From Sipunculus nudus (Eukaryota; Annelida; Sipuncula; Golfingiida; Sipunculidae): a DNA stretch of 64,000 nt. Each line of letters begins with the position of its first letter. Position 1 is the stretch's first letter. The stretch lies in assembly GCA_026874595.1 (NCBI GenBank), contig CM049318.1, forward strand, positions 32,743,956 to 32,807,955, given 5' to 3'. This document shows positions 13,801 through 20,327 of this stretch, one piece after another. The notes under the pieces were generated by a model. That model did no database searches. It had not been told where the DNA came from and saw only the letters and a list, made by a program, of their open reading frames with translations. The position numbers and the translations under genes were made by a program.

Positions 13801-16800
13801 TATTCGAATACAGGTATTTTCAGTATTCGTATTCGTATTCGAATACATTTGTCAAAAGTACAAAAGTATTTGTATTCGTTTTCAAATACATTGCTGAAGT
13901 ATTCACATTCATGAATACTTTTCATGAATACGTGCAGTATACATTAATGTTGTTTTTCCATTTGGAAAAATGTCCCATTATTTCAATAGTGATTGATTTG
14001 GACCCACTTAACACATGCACACTAACAATCTTATTTACACATTTTGACATTTTATACTTTATTCATATTAAATTAATATTAATGTGTTTATTCTGTCATG
14101 CGTATGTACATCTCCATCAGTCAGACCCTCTTTACTTCTACATTTATCCTACACCAATGTTTTTTATACATACTAATCAACAGCTATCTACATGGGACAA
14201 GCAACGCTGTCCATATCCTTTGCTCTGTTCCCTTTATGCCTGATAATGCCACAATAAATTTCCTGTGTAGATGCTGGAGGTAGCTAGGCCTGCATGCTAC
14301 TAGCCAAAGTCCACTCCAAGTTCAAAGTATTGAAAGCTTAGTAATTACCTCTGCGTGGTCTAGGTAACAGCCCTGACAGGAATGACAGCTCATTACCTTA
14401 CTTGACCAAACCTGATGTCCATGCCAGTGTCTTGGTAAACCTGTTATTCACATAACTGTGAATTGTGTACCTAGATACAGGTACAAGTTAATGGCCCCGA
14501 CCCTGTTCAATGTACATACTAGCCAACTTTAGACATGATGCATGTAGGCAACCCCCTGAATCTATCCTTTGTTGGTTATTGTACATTGTGCTGATAGTAT
14601 AACGCTGTAATGAACTTCCTGTTAAAGAGGCTGGAGGTTGACCAGCTTGCTAGCCAGGTAGCTAGCTACAAAGGCAGCAAGGATGAATGCTTTGTAATTA
14701 CCCCTGCCTAAGATGGCTAACTGCCCTGTCAGGGGTGACACCTTTGTACATGCAATTGACCAAAGCCTGGTGTCCATTTCAAGTACCAGTATCAAATTTG
14801 TACCTGGAGTACCTTATACCAGGTACAGGAACTTTGGTTCCAGGTACAGGTACAAGGTACTTCCTACTCATGACAGCCAGATACAGGTACAGGTACTCTG
14901 AATTGTGTACCTAGGTAAATGTACAGGTACAGGTACAAGTACCTGGCCCCAACCATGAAAGGAACATTCATTTATATATTTTGTGTAACAAACTACCATA
15001 ATATATAATACTCCGTCATTATGCGGTTTAGAAATTAATGCATACACAGCGGATTACATGAATATTTTTAATTTTGGACTAAAATACATTTTGCAAGTGT
15101 GAATATATGATGATTGCAGTTAATAATATTAAACAAAAATGATACTTCATGAATACATTTGTATTTGTATTTGAATTCGTATTTGAATACATTTCTGTTT
15201 TGGAGTATTTGTATTCGTATTCGTATTCGTGTAACCATGCTGTATTCGTATTCGTATTCGAATACATTTCTCCTGTATTCGACCCATGACTGGTCCCGAC
15301 CGATGTATTATGTTGCCACTTGTGATCCTGCCCGGTCCACTGTTTTAAATATTTGTTTACAGGAGTAAGCAAACAATTTCAGGACAATATTTTGGGAGGT
15401 ACACATTTATTTTGAAGGGAAGAAGCTATTCTTCGTGTTAATAAGACATGCTTTATAGGTGAATGGGCCCCCTTTAAATTTATGAAACTTGTATGTCTTA
15501 GATTCTCAACAATTTTGATTGACTGAAACTGAATAAATACTCATGAGATACAATTTACATGATAAAACTGACAAAATGGTGTATACTTGTAGCATCAGGC
15601 CAATCACTCCATTTCCAAATGTAAATTATTTAAAATAATTGAAATAAGTCCTCTTCGCAATATAGCAGGATTTCATCCAAACCTTTCATAGCCATGGTTA
15701 CTTTGTCTGAACCAGTTGGTTCTTATACCTTGTTACAGGTGTCTGTTTTATTGTGCGCAGGAGTGTTACATGTGTTACATGTTATAAGTTGTTTCGCATA
15801 CCTGATGACCATGACCTTAAACCACGTTACTTGGCTTTGAGAACTACTTTATCTGAAACTCATTCAATCAATCTCCCACTGAAACTATGATATAGTGTCA
15901 ACATAAAAAAATATATGGAGAACCGGCTTCTGTGGCTCAGGGGTAGAGCGCAGGACTCAAAGCCGGGAGATCGTGGGTTCAAATATTAGCCGAGGCAGTG
16001 AGGTTTTTCACGGTCGGTCCCCACCCAGGGTGAGCGCTCTGCAGGCTTAATGGGAAGGCTTTACCCCACAGCCGTGTATCAGTCACATACGAGTGCGTTC
16101 CTCGGTGTTATGACCCAGCAATGGAGATGATTACACACCCAGGACCCGCAGGTGCGGTAGTCACCGGGCCTGGGTGACACCAGGATACAAAAATAAAAAT
16201 GATAGGAAGCGAGTGCTACCGCCCTGTCAAGTAGTCCCAAACCAAAATGGAAACTCTGCAGATGTACATACTAAGGTTAAGAATTAGATAAATTAGCATT
16301 AAAAATGGAATAAATAAAAAAAATATATAGAGAGATATTTTGAGCAAAAACAGGTTATCATCTGCTTTTAAGGCCTCAAAGTGACCGTGACCTTGACCTT
16401 TGGCCTTGATTTTACCTCTGATGGCCATGAAATCATGCTTATCATGTCGGCCATGCTGGAAAACATACAACTAGATACCAAGATCATCCAAATCTGCCAA
16501 GGCATTCCAGAAATATTGTGATCCGCAGGTAGCATGGCATGATTGTGGCATATCACCGATATATGGGCAGGGGTTGGCTTTTTTTTTAGCTGCAGGGCAG
16601 AACTACCGTCTTTGCAACTTAAGACTGCCATTTTCTAATGTCCCAAAATATACTACAATGGAAAATAAACCTAAGATTAACGATAAAATTTTGCAATTAA
16701 ATCGATGTATCCCGGGGACTAATATCAGGTTCCAGATAAGTTTATAGATCATCGGAGCGCATGAGCGTATTTCAAGAAACAGAAACTTGTTTTGTACATT

Positions 16801-17609
16801 TTTATGGCCTGTTACATTTAGGAGTAAGTGAGAAGACTTAGCGCAGGACACCAGTGATCAATGTAATTTTAAGATATCTTTTGGTTTTATTGGGATATTT
16901 CATGAGGGAAAAATCGGTTGCTTACACGTAAAATTGATTTTGTGGACGATGATGCCATTTCAGGATCAGAGAATTGTTATTTAGGAATTTGCAAACTATT
17001 ATAATACTAGATCATAGGTAATTTAATAATAAATTCCATTCCAGACGTTACATTGAATTTGATATTTTCATGTTTTGGTAGAGGATCTGGTTAATTTTGT
17101 TTCTGTTTCCGATTACATGGTTTAACGAGAAAGGGGTTTAGCATCTGATATCTTGCATGATATATCCTTTGACATTGTGGTGGAAGTGCCATTTCTTTAT
17201 GTTGACATTGATGGCCTCCGCAGTACTAAATGGACCTGACAGAATTCATGCATTGGTAAAGGACGAAACGGTAATATTGCATTATATTAGTCTTTTAGAG
17301 ATACAAATGTTGCTTTTATCTTCTGTGCATTATTCCGTTTACATATAAAAAGATAATTTATGCAATTTGTGTCCGACCTTTGCCATGCATGCAAACACCA
17401 GTATTATATTAATCTGTTTCAATCTCTATTCTCAGGATAAAAATAACATCAGACATGTTCTACGTAATACTGCTTTCCATGCAATTTTCCTACATGGTTA
17501 ATGTAAATTATGAAAGATGTTGATGTACACTGTTGAGTCTTTGATGTTGTAGATCTAAATATAGATTGGTATATTTTGATTTGGCACTGGGCATATTTTA
17601 TACATATAT

Positions 17610-17642
<33 letters not shown>

Positions 17643-17644
17643 CA

Positions 17645-17706
<62 letters not shown>

Positions 17707-18015
17707 TTTAGTTTTCATGAAAGTATGTGAATAATCCATAACAAATGGAGATATACAGAGAATCTCTACCCGTCGACTTACCCATTCACCCAAGGAGTAA
17801 AACGTGTAATCACGGCAATGATCTTTACAATCCCAGGCCTTCATCACGTTAGTGCAGCTCTTTTTGAGGAGATAACGTCCTTCTGTACTCGAAGGATAAC
17901 AGCCCTGGTAGTGGAACGGCCTCTGCTCCTTTTCTCCTAATATGATCAATCTCTAATAAATAATCCTCATAAATGTTTAGCCTCCTTTATGTAAAGTGTA
18001 TATAAGCCACTGAAG

Positions 18016-18088
<73 letters not shown>

Positions 18089-20327
18089 ATTAAAATATTA
18101 TAATTGAGAATTATAACAAAAATTGTTAATAATTGTAATAAAAAATATAGAACTTTACCATTTATCCAGTTCCAGTACATTGGTTTGCTTCTGCCATCGG
18201 TCCATGCAAAAGCTAGATCTGTCTGGTTGATTAGATCACGTGCTGCATTACGTAATTCTTCGTCATCAGGTCTGTATAAGTGGCCTCCTTGCTCAACGCA
18301 TAAATTCTTCGCATCCTCCCAAGATGCGACGTCATCATGTAGACACAATGCTCCATTCCCTGCGTTAAAATTAAAAGCAATGTAACAGAATAAACTCAGA
18401 ACATTTTTGGAGTAAATGAATATGGAAACCAGGAATCCACTGACAAAGAGAGTTTACGGAAAATGAAAAGACCAATAATCTTCCATGTTTGTTTTACCTT
18501 TGTTCCGGTGTACTTAAGAACTGGCACTTACAGTTTTATACAGTCTCATATATTGTCCAGCAATAACATTGCTTATTCTTTACGTTTAGGTCCATTTCCA
18601 TTCTACTTTACCTCTGTTCACTGTAACGAACATATAAGCATGTACGTTACAGAAATATATGTCTATTGCAACATGTCGATATACCTCGATATATCTGTCG
18701 ATCCAGGAATATACGATTATCGATGATTCTTCCAGTAAACTATACGGTCATTAATACTTTTCACAATAAATGAAATACCTTCATATAGTGAGCGTGCACC
18801 CTCCGCCAAACCTTAGTTAAACCCAGAGAGAAGCGCTCCTGAAGGACATTTTGCATGGTGTATTGGATACCATGCAAAACCTGTCGGAAGGCATACGTCG
18901 GTGTGACTGGCAGGACGTTGGACATGGAAAGGCGTCAGAGAACAACGGAGAGTCACCGGACATATAGAGAACCTGCCCTGCACTAGATCAAAGCGTACGC
19001 TCATTCGCTCACATCTGTACAACTCGGTATTGGAGGAAAATGCTGACCACGAAAACCATGTTCTCCATTGGGGCATTATTGCCTCAATGGTTAGACAAAT
19101 AGCAGGCAAACAGAGTACGGGAGGCTATTTATATCAGGAAAGGATCCGAAATCGTGCCCTTAATTGTAACAGGGGACAACATGATCTGCCCGAACTCTAC
19201 AAATCGCTCTTTAGGGCCACAAAGCCATCTGCATGAAACATTAACGGTCCCGTAGAATGTTGAAGTCCCCATATATGAATAGACGGAAGTGTGACAACAA
19301 CAAGTAAGTGTTTGTGAATAAGAAACAATAGTATGTGAGAACTTGCACTGTTATAGTTCATGTTTGAAGAAGTAACACAATAATATAAATCAAGATTCAA
19401 CGAGGGTAAATAGGATAACACGACAAACTTTAACAAACTTTATACGTCAGTTTTTTTAATTGGTATCTATAATTTTTTTATCATGAACATCAAAACCGTC
19501 CAAGGAATGTTTCTTAAATTTATAGTAATAATTATATGTATGATGATTTTATTATGACATCGATTTTAAATTTGTGTAACACAAATAGTAGAAAAGTCTG
19601 AATAACATATTTAAAATGTTAACTGTCAGTTACTTTAATGCATAACTTTAAATAATATATGACTATACCTGACACCTTTTGAGAACTAGTTATATTTTTT
19701 AAATCGGCTTTTTCATAATATTCTTTCTTCTGTAGTTACGACAAAGCTGTACTTTTTTTTAATTTTAATACTGAACATCGTATGTGGATATAAAGCCTTG
19801 GAAGCTACAATCGGGTCAGTGGGATATTTGATCAATAATCGAAAACAGCTGATATGATTATTAATGTAAAACTCTTTGACAGAGACCGATATTATTGACG
19901 GTTAGCAGGGCCGTCCGGAATCTCAGAAAACATCTTGCAAAGTTCGTTTAGCTGAACCCCGGTACTGAATAAGATCTGTCCTCTATATTTCTTACTGAAA
20001 GATTCAAAAAACGACCTTCATAGGACAACCTCACATAGCTGGTGATTAATTAGGCGTTTATTTTGCAGAAAAGTACCTTGTTTCGAACTGGCGTGGTCCC
20101 AAGAAAGTATTTCCAGTCAATAGGCAGTCGATGTATGTCCCACTAACACCAAACTTTCCCCGAAGATACATTTTGCGGACGTGCACAGCGCGGAAACAGT
20201 TCCGCTGAATTATAAGGTAAAAACTTTCTGTTTACAGGATTGACTAACCTGAAATCTTACACTTGTATGAGGTCACGCAGGAGCCTATGAAAGTCAGAAA
20301 AACTGATACACACAGGAAGCTGCACAT
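2195..20327 (-). CDS. Gene A: WSC / C-type-lectin-like single-pass receptor with tyrosine-rich tail (nine exons)
   Basis: Gene-level entry. Coding exons in transcript order: 20327-20249, 18359-18159, 17936-17782, 10200-10053, 7690-7457, 5952-5803, 4294-4193, 3580-3448, 2879-2195. All introns are GT-AG. Lengths 79+201+155+148+234+150+102+133+685 give 1887 nt, a 628-residue protein plus stop, and every junction phase matches. Domain order: signal peptide, half CTLD, WSC domain, complete CTLD, Thr-rich stalk, transmembrane helix, and a tail of ~228 residues with about a dozen tyrosines. WSC and CTLD are extracellular, often ligand- or glycan-binding modules; the tail suggests phosphotyrosine signalling. 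This points to a cell-surface recognition receptor, perhaps immune, but the ligand is unknown. Promoter and UTRs were not resolved. The model is by eye and untested by transcripts; a possible extra cassette exon at 7155-7207 is left out. Confidence 0.8.
2880..3447 (-). other. Intron 8 of gene A
   Basis: AT-rich intron between the transmembrane and tail exons. No exon, repeat family or RNA gene recognised in it. Confidence 0.5.
3448..3580 (-). CDS. Gene A exon 8: transmembrane helix
   Basis: This 133-nt exon encodes LPVNRITPSIRPADDPPLK followed by a strongly hydrophobic helix (ILSLGVFGLVLVAGIGIALL, then IYI), and ends AG|GTAGG in phase 2. The acceptor is taken at TATGAAG; a second AG nine bases further on is also in frame. 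The helix is followed in exon 9 by RRKKC, a basic stop-transfer sequence, giving type I topology. Genes B and C lose homology to this exon after the first few codons. Confidence 0.82.
3581..4192 (-). other. Intron 7 of gene A
   Basis: Intron between stalk and transmembrane exons. It holds a C-homopolymer near 3977-3995 and short imperfect direct repeats of a TCATAAACATTTA-like motif (about 3628-3770). Nothing coding seen. Confidence 0.45.
4193..4294 (-). CDS. Gene A exon 7: Thr-rich stalk
   Basis: This 102-nt exon, phase 1 on both sides, encodes about 34 residues dominated by Thr, Ser and Val (e.g. LTSNYVQTVDGTTITLTT) with an NGS glycosylation sequon near its end. It links the CTLD to the membrane and would be a likely O-glycosylated stalk. 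Same-length copies occur at 41219-41320 (B) and 59184-59285 (C), and they diverge more than the CTLD exons, as expected for a spacer. Confidence 0.72.
4295..5802 (-). other. Intron 6 of gene A
   Basis: Intron between the CTLD and stalk exons. It contains an (AT)n tract at 5076-5120 and a CA-rich stretch near 5200-5235. Homologous introns in B and C have the AT tract in the same place, at different lengths. No coding signal. Confidence 0.5.
5076..5120. repeat. (AT)n microsatellite, gene A intron 6
   Basis: Uninterrupted TA dinucleotide tract. Orthologous tracts occur at 42066-42115 (B) and 60007-60058 (C). Confidence 0.95.
5803..5952 (-). CDS. Gene A exon 6: second half of the complete CTLD
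   Basis: This 150-nt exon, phase 1 on both sides, is bounded by ATATCAG and C|GTATGT. It encodes VSTEDEVSGDNWETGDSRLP, then RCLQINKEGKWISADC and QAYLCKH. This is the typical CTLD ending: NW..G, C, a G-W strand, C, and YLC. The EPN/QPD and WND calcium/sugar-binding signatures are not visible (WIS stands where WND usually lies), so classical calcium-dependent sugar binding is unlikely. Paralogous exons: 42809-42958 (B) and 60760-60909 (C). Confidence 0.85.
6055..6450. repeat. Dispersed repeat R1, copy in gene A
   Basis: About 400 bp starting near GGGGCCCAATCACC. The same sequence occurs in B (about 43068-43460) and C (about 61018-61410), and in inverse orientation at about 13580-15480, where a hAT-like element has split it. 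The inverted copy outside the duplicated gene unit shows that R1 is a dispersed repeat and not only part of the gene duplication. Family not recognised. Confidence 0.55.
7155..7207 (-). other. Possible cassette exon in the CTLD intron of gene A (uncertain)
   Basis: Between exons 5 and 6 there is a short open stretch reading VQDADGLRRLRWTNNSG, ending at a GTATTA donor-like site. It is retained in A, B (about 44.17 kb) and C (about 62.11 kb). In B the segment is 54 nt and would keep the phase-1 frame. In A and C it is 53 nt because one base near the 3' end is missing, so inclusion would shift the frame. Exons 5 and 6 join perfectly without it. It is either a lineage-specific cassette or conserved non-coding sequence. 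Confidence 0.25.
7457..7690 (-). CDS. Gene A exon 5: first half of the complete CTLD
   Basis: This 234-nt exon is phase 1 on both sides, with acceptor TCTTTTCAG and donor AAAG|GTTATT. It encodes KKDSCWETEVETENQNKC, then LMFLNKTSDWEVAVTGC, GSHLAS, and AWVSATSRVWVWDKG. Two cysteines flank the W..A...C helix and the 'WVxA...WVW' core of a CTLD is clear. The gene C copy (62414-62647) is nearly identical. The gene B copy has lost 16 bp. Confidence 0.85.
7788..7832. repeat. (AT)n microsatellite, gene A intron 4
   Basis: Pure TA tract just upstream of exon 5. Counterparts lie at 44761-44802 (B) and 62743-62796 (C). Confidence 0.95.
8365..8483. repeat. Small inverted-repeat element in intron 4
   Basis: GATACACCAAT at 8365-8375 pairs with ATTGGTGTATC at 8473-8483. 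The gene B equivalent (45351-45510) has GATACACCCA paired with TGGGTGTATC. Possibly a small MITE or hairpin-forming element. Confidence 0.4.
10053..10200 (-). CDS. Gene A exon 4: C-terminal half of WSC domain
   Basis: This 148-nt exon follows an AAATCAAG acceptor and ends TAT G|GTGAGT. It encodes NLRREHCCCGNNFATKDR, then KCNSYWC, FLC and DVNSVYNTKTVYG. The C-x-CGN motif, the C...C pair and the 'VY' ending fit the second half of a WSC domain and complete the eight cysteines begun by exon 3. The 7.6-kb intron between the two halves is swollen by transposable elements in A; in gene B the equivalent intron is only about 1.3 kb. Confidence 0.8.
10285..10690 (+). repeat. Left terminal inverted repeat of the 6.4-kb element
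   Basis: Matches the reverse complement of about 16334-16720 over almost its whole length, with scattered substitutions. Includes an AAGGTCAAGGTCA-type motif near its inner end. Confidence 0.75.
10899..11330 (+). CDS. Hypothetical ORF inside the 6.4-kb element
   Basis: An open frame of about 143 codons from the ATG at 10899. The translation is basic in its first two thirds, contains LPPCPYVLEQKISRVKLL, and ends in a strongly acidic stretch (EENDMEDDEISDKN, EEESDSDN). The LPPC-x-VL-x-QKI-x-R pattern resembles a motif I associate with uncharacterised, transposon-linked proteins of marine invertebrates; that link is from memory and weak. It is probably a fragment of an element-borne gene, with no partner exon identified. 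Composition looks protein-like, unlike neighbouring random frames. Confidence 0.35.
   Translation: MNIHLKYSKPVSKHKINSSYSRDFQTVPASVFKSMNKCFCALYGTWSNCKEMNRFRHTLLLNKIPQRKAKQTLSKLSSFDPANLPPCPYVLEQKISRVKLLNHISANANLFHEENDMEDDEISDKNNYEEESDSDNWSSVQIM
11702..12265. mobile_element. GC-rich MITE-like element with inverted termini
   Basis: A sharply GC-rich 564-bp island in AT-rich surroundings. The left end AAGCCTCGGTCACAACC and the right end (inverted) AAGCCTCGGTCATAAACC are near-perfect inverted repeats. The interior is rich in CGTACGG/GCACGG words and has no real gene; the open frames within reflect composition. No target duplication was evident. It lies inside the 6.4-kb element. Confidence 0.6.
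12341..12361 (+). repeat. C-homopolymer tract
   Basis: Run of C interrupted by one T, next to a degenerate TAGCTCAGCTTGG box-A-like word (about 12306). Possibly an old SINE tail; not pursued. Confidence 0.3.
13769..13920. repeat. Left TATTCG hexamer array
   Basis: Degenerate (GTATTC)n, the subterminal repeat of the hAT-like element; mirrored at 15150-15280. Confidence 0.8.
14775..14945. repeat. (GGTACA)n-rich segment
   Basis: Many tandem and scattered GGTACA/GTACCT words inside the hAT-like element, expanded relative to the related segment at about 14465-14500. Confidence 0.7.
15150..15282. repeat. Right TATTCG hexamer array
   Basis: Degenerate (GTATTC)n next to the right terminus of the hAT-like element. 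Open frames on both strands here (YSYSNT / NTNTNT) are repeat artefacts. Confidence 0.8.
15921..16316 (+). mobile_element. tRNA-derived SINE, copy 1
   Basis: The head carries an RNA polymerase III box A (TGGCTCAGGGGTAGAGCGC) and a box-B-like GGTTCAAATATTAG about 35 bases on, followed by a conserved body shared with 24506-24880. Flanked by an imperfect duplication of a poly(A)-TATATGGAGA word (about 15905-15920 and 16317-16333). Too diverged and too long to be a functional tRNA gene. Confidence 0.75.
16334..16720 (-). repeat. Right terminal inverted repeat of the 6.4-kb element
   Basis: Inverted partner of the left arm. A SINE (15921-16316) abuts its inner end. Confidence 0.75.
17603..17702. 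repeat. (AT)n microsatellite, intron 3 of gene A
   Basis: Two TA tracts separated by short interruptions, directly downstream of the exon 3 donor. It makes a spurious tyrosine/isoleucine-repeat extension on the exon frame. Confidence 0.95.
17782..17936 (-). CDS. Gene A exon 3: N-terminal half of WSC domain
   Basis: This 155-nt exon starts after CATATTAG and stops at TGG|GTAAGT. It encodes FHYQGCYPSSTEGRYLLKK followed by further cysteines (SCTNV, WDCKDHC) and YTFYSLGEW. The GCY start, the central C..xxC pair and the 'Y-x-x-G' ending match the first half of the WSC domain, an eight-cysteine module of extracellular and cell-wall-stress proteins. Phase runs from 1 to 0. The paralogous exon in gene B is 48422-48576, the same length. 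Confidence 0.8.
18017..18088. repeat. (AT)n microsatellite, intron 2 of gene A
   Basis: Long TA tract in the 222-bp intron between exons 2 and 3; absent from the equivalent intron of gene B. Confidence 0.95.
18159..18359 (-). CDS. Gene A exon 2: N-terminal half of a C-type-lectin-like domain
   Basis: This 201-nt exon begins after TTTTAACGCAG and ends at G|GTAAAG, phase 1 on both sides. The translation shows classic first-half CTLD features: CLHDDVASWEDAKNLCVEQG with the paired cysteines, GGHLYRPDDEEL, then FAWTDGR and YWNWING (the WxW core strand). The second half of the fold, with its closing cysteines, is absent; the next exon starts a WSC domain instead. Gene B has the same exon at 48744-48944 with the same length and motifs, so the half-domain is ancestral to both rather than a recent break. 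Confidence 0.82.
18360..20248 (-). other. Intron 1 of gene A
   Basis: Intron between the signal-peptide and half-CTLD exons. It contains a Penelope-like GIY-YIG remnant on the opposite strand (18790-19240). The rest is AT-rich with no coding signal. Confidence 0.55.
18790..19240 (+). pseudogene. Penelope-like element GIY-YIG endonuclease remnant (in intron 1 of gene A)
   Basis: Frames on the plus strand read CMVYWIPCKTCRKAYVGVTG (the GIY-YIG core with its CxxC), then after frame breaks HWGIIASMV, and ERIRNRALNCNRGQHDLPEL, which matches the conserved 'E-x-x-I-R...NR..G...LP' end of Penelope-like GIY-YIG domains. Stops and frameshifts show it is dead. The same insertion is in intron 1 of gene B (49322-49793), so it predates the A/B duplication. 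Confidence 0.6.
20249..20327 (-). CDS. Gene A exon 1: signal peptide
   Basis: The ATG at 20327-20325 opens a short secretory leader with a hydrophobic core (FLCVSVFLTFIGSCV), then YKCKIS, and ends in phase 1 at a GTTAGT donor. Cleavage is probably near the VTS|YKC boundary. The phase fits the acceptor of the half-CTLD exon at 18359. Paralogous exons of exactly the same coding length (79 nt) lie at 50999-51077 (gene B) and 31877-31955 (unit D), which supports the start and donor chosen. A longer frame upstream of this ATG is not preferred because an indel shifts it relative to gene B. Confidence 0.72.

Larger units (their letters stand above)
13762..15292. mobile_element. Non-autonomous hAT-like element with 8-bp target duplication
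   Basis: The ends CAGACATGGGGTATTC and (inverted) CAGTCATGGGTCGAATAC are imperfect inverted termini. The element is flanked by an exact 8-bp direct repeat, GTCCCGAC, at 13754-13761 and 15293-15300, the target-site duplication length of hAT transposons. Both ends carry arrays of TATTCG/TATTTG hexamers as subterminal repeats. The interior has a ~300-bp direct duplication (about 14270-14520 and 14635-14950), the second copy expanded by GGTACA repeats. It contains no transposase. It inserted into an inverted copy of repeat R1. Confidence 0.8.
13580..15480 (-). repeat. Inverted R1 copy split by the hAT-like element
   Basis: 13580-13761 and 15301-15480 together match the reverse complement of 6055-6450, with only one copy of the 8-bp GTCCCGAC needed to rejoin the homology. 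This independently dates the hAT insertion as later than the R1 insertion. Confidence 0.6.
10285..16720. mobile_element. 6.4-kb element with ~0.4-kb terminal inverted repeats, inserted in gene A intron 3
   Basis: The left arm (10285-about 10690) and right arm (about 16334-16720) are inverted copies of each other: both start AGTCCCCGGGATACATCG when read inward and share long open frames beginning MAVLSC.DGS. The element sits in the intron between the WSC halves; sequence on both sides aligns with the gene B intron (about 47150 and 47400), which lacks it. Termini are AG...CT with long inverted repeats, as in Polintons, but no polymerase, integrase or capsid gene is recognisable in the interior, so the family is left open. 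No clear target duplication was found. Other elements are nested inside. Confidence 0.65.

Noticed and set aside
13587-14243. 218-codon plus-strand frame
   Set aside because: It spans the R1/hAT boundary and the TATTCG hexamer array; tyrosine/serine repeats are a product of the hexamers.
15921-16000. tRNA gene suggested by box A and box B
   Set aside because: The same sequence with a long shared body occurs at 24506 with a 14-bp target duplication, so it is a tRNA-derived SINE.
10285-16720. Polinton/Maverick assignment
   Set aside because: AG...CT ends and long inverted arms fit, but the element is too short, has no clear 6-bp target duplication and shows none of the polymerase, integrase or capsid genes.
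17449-17949. 166-codon minus-strand frame as one protein
   Set aside because: Only the first ~52 codons (17782-17936) are exon; the rest reads through the donor into an (AT)n repeat.
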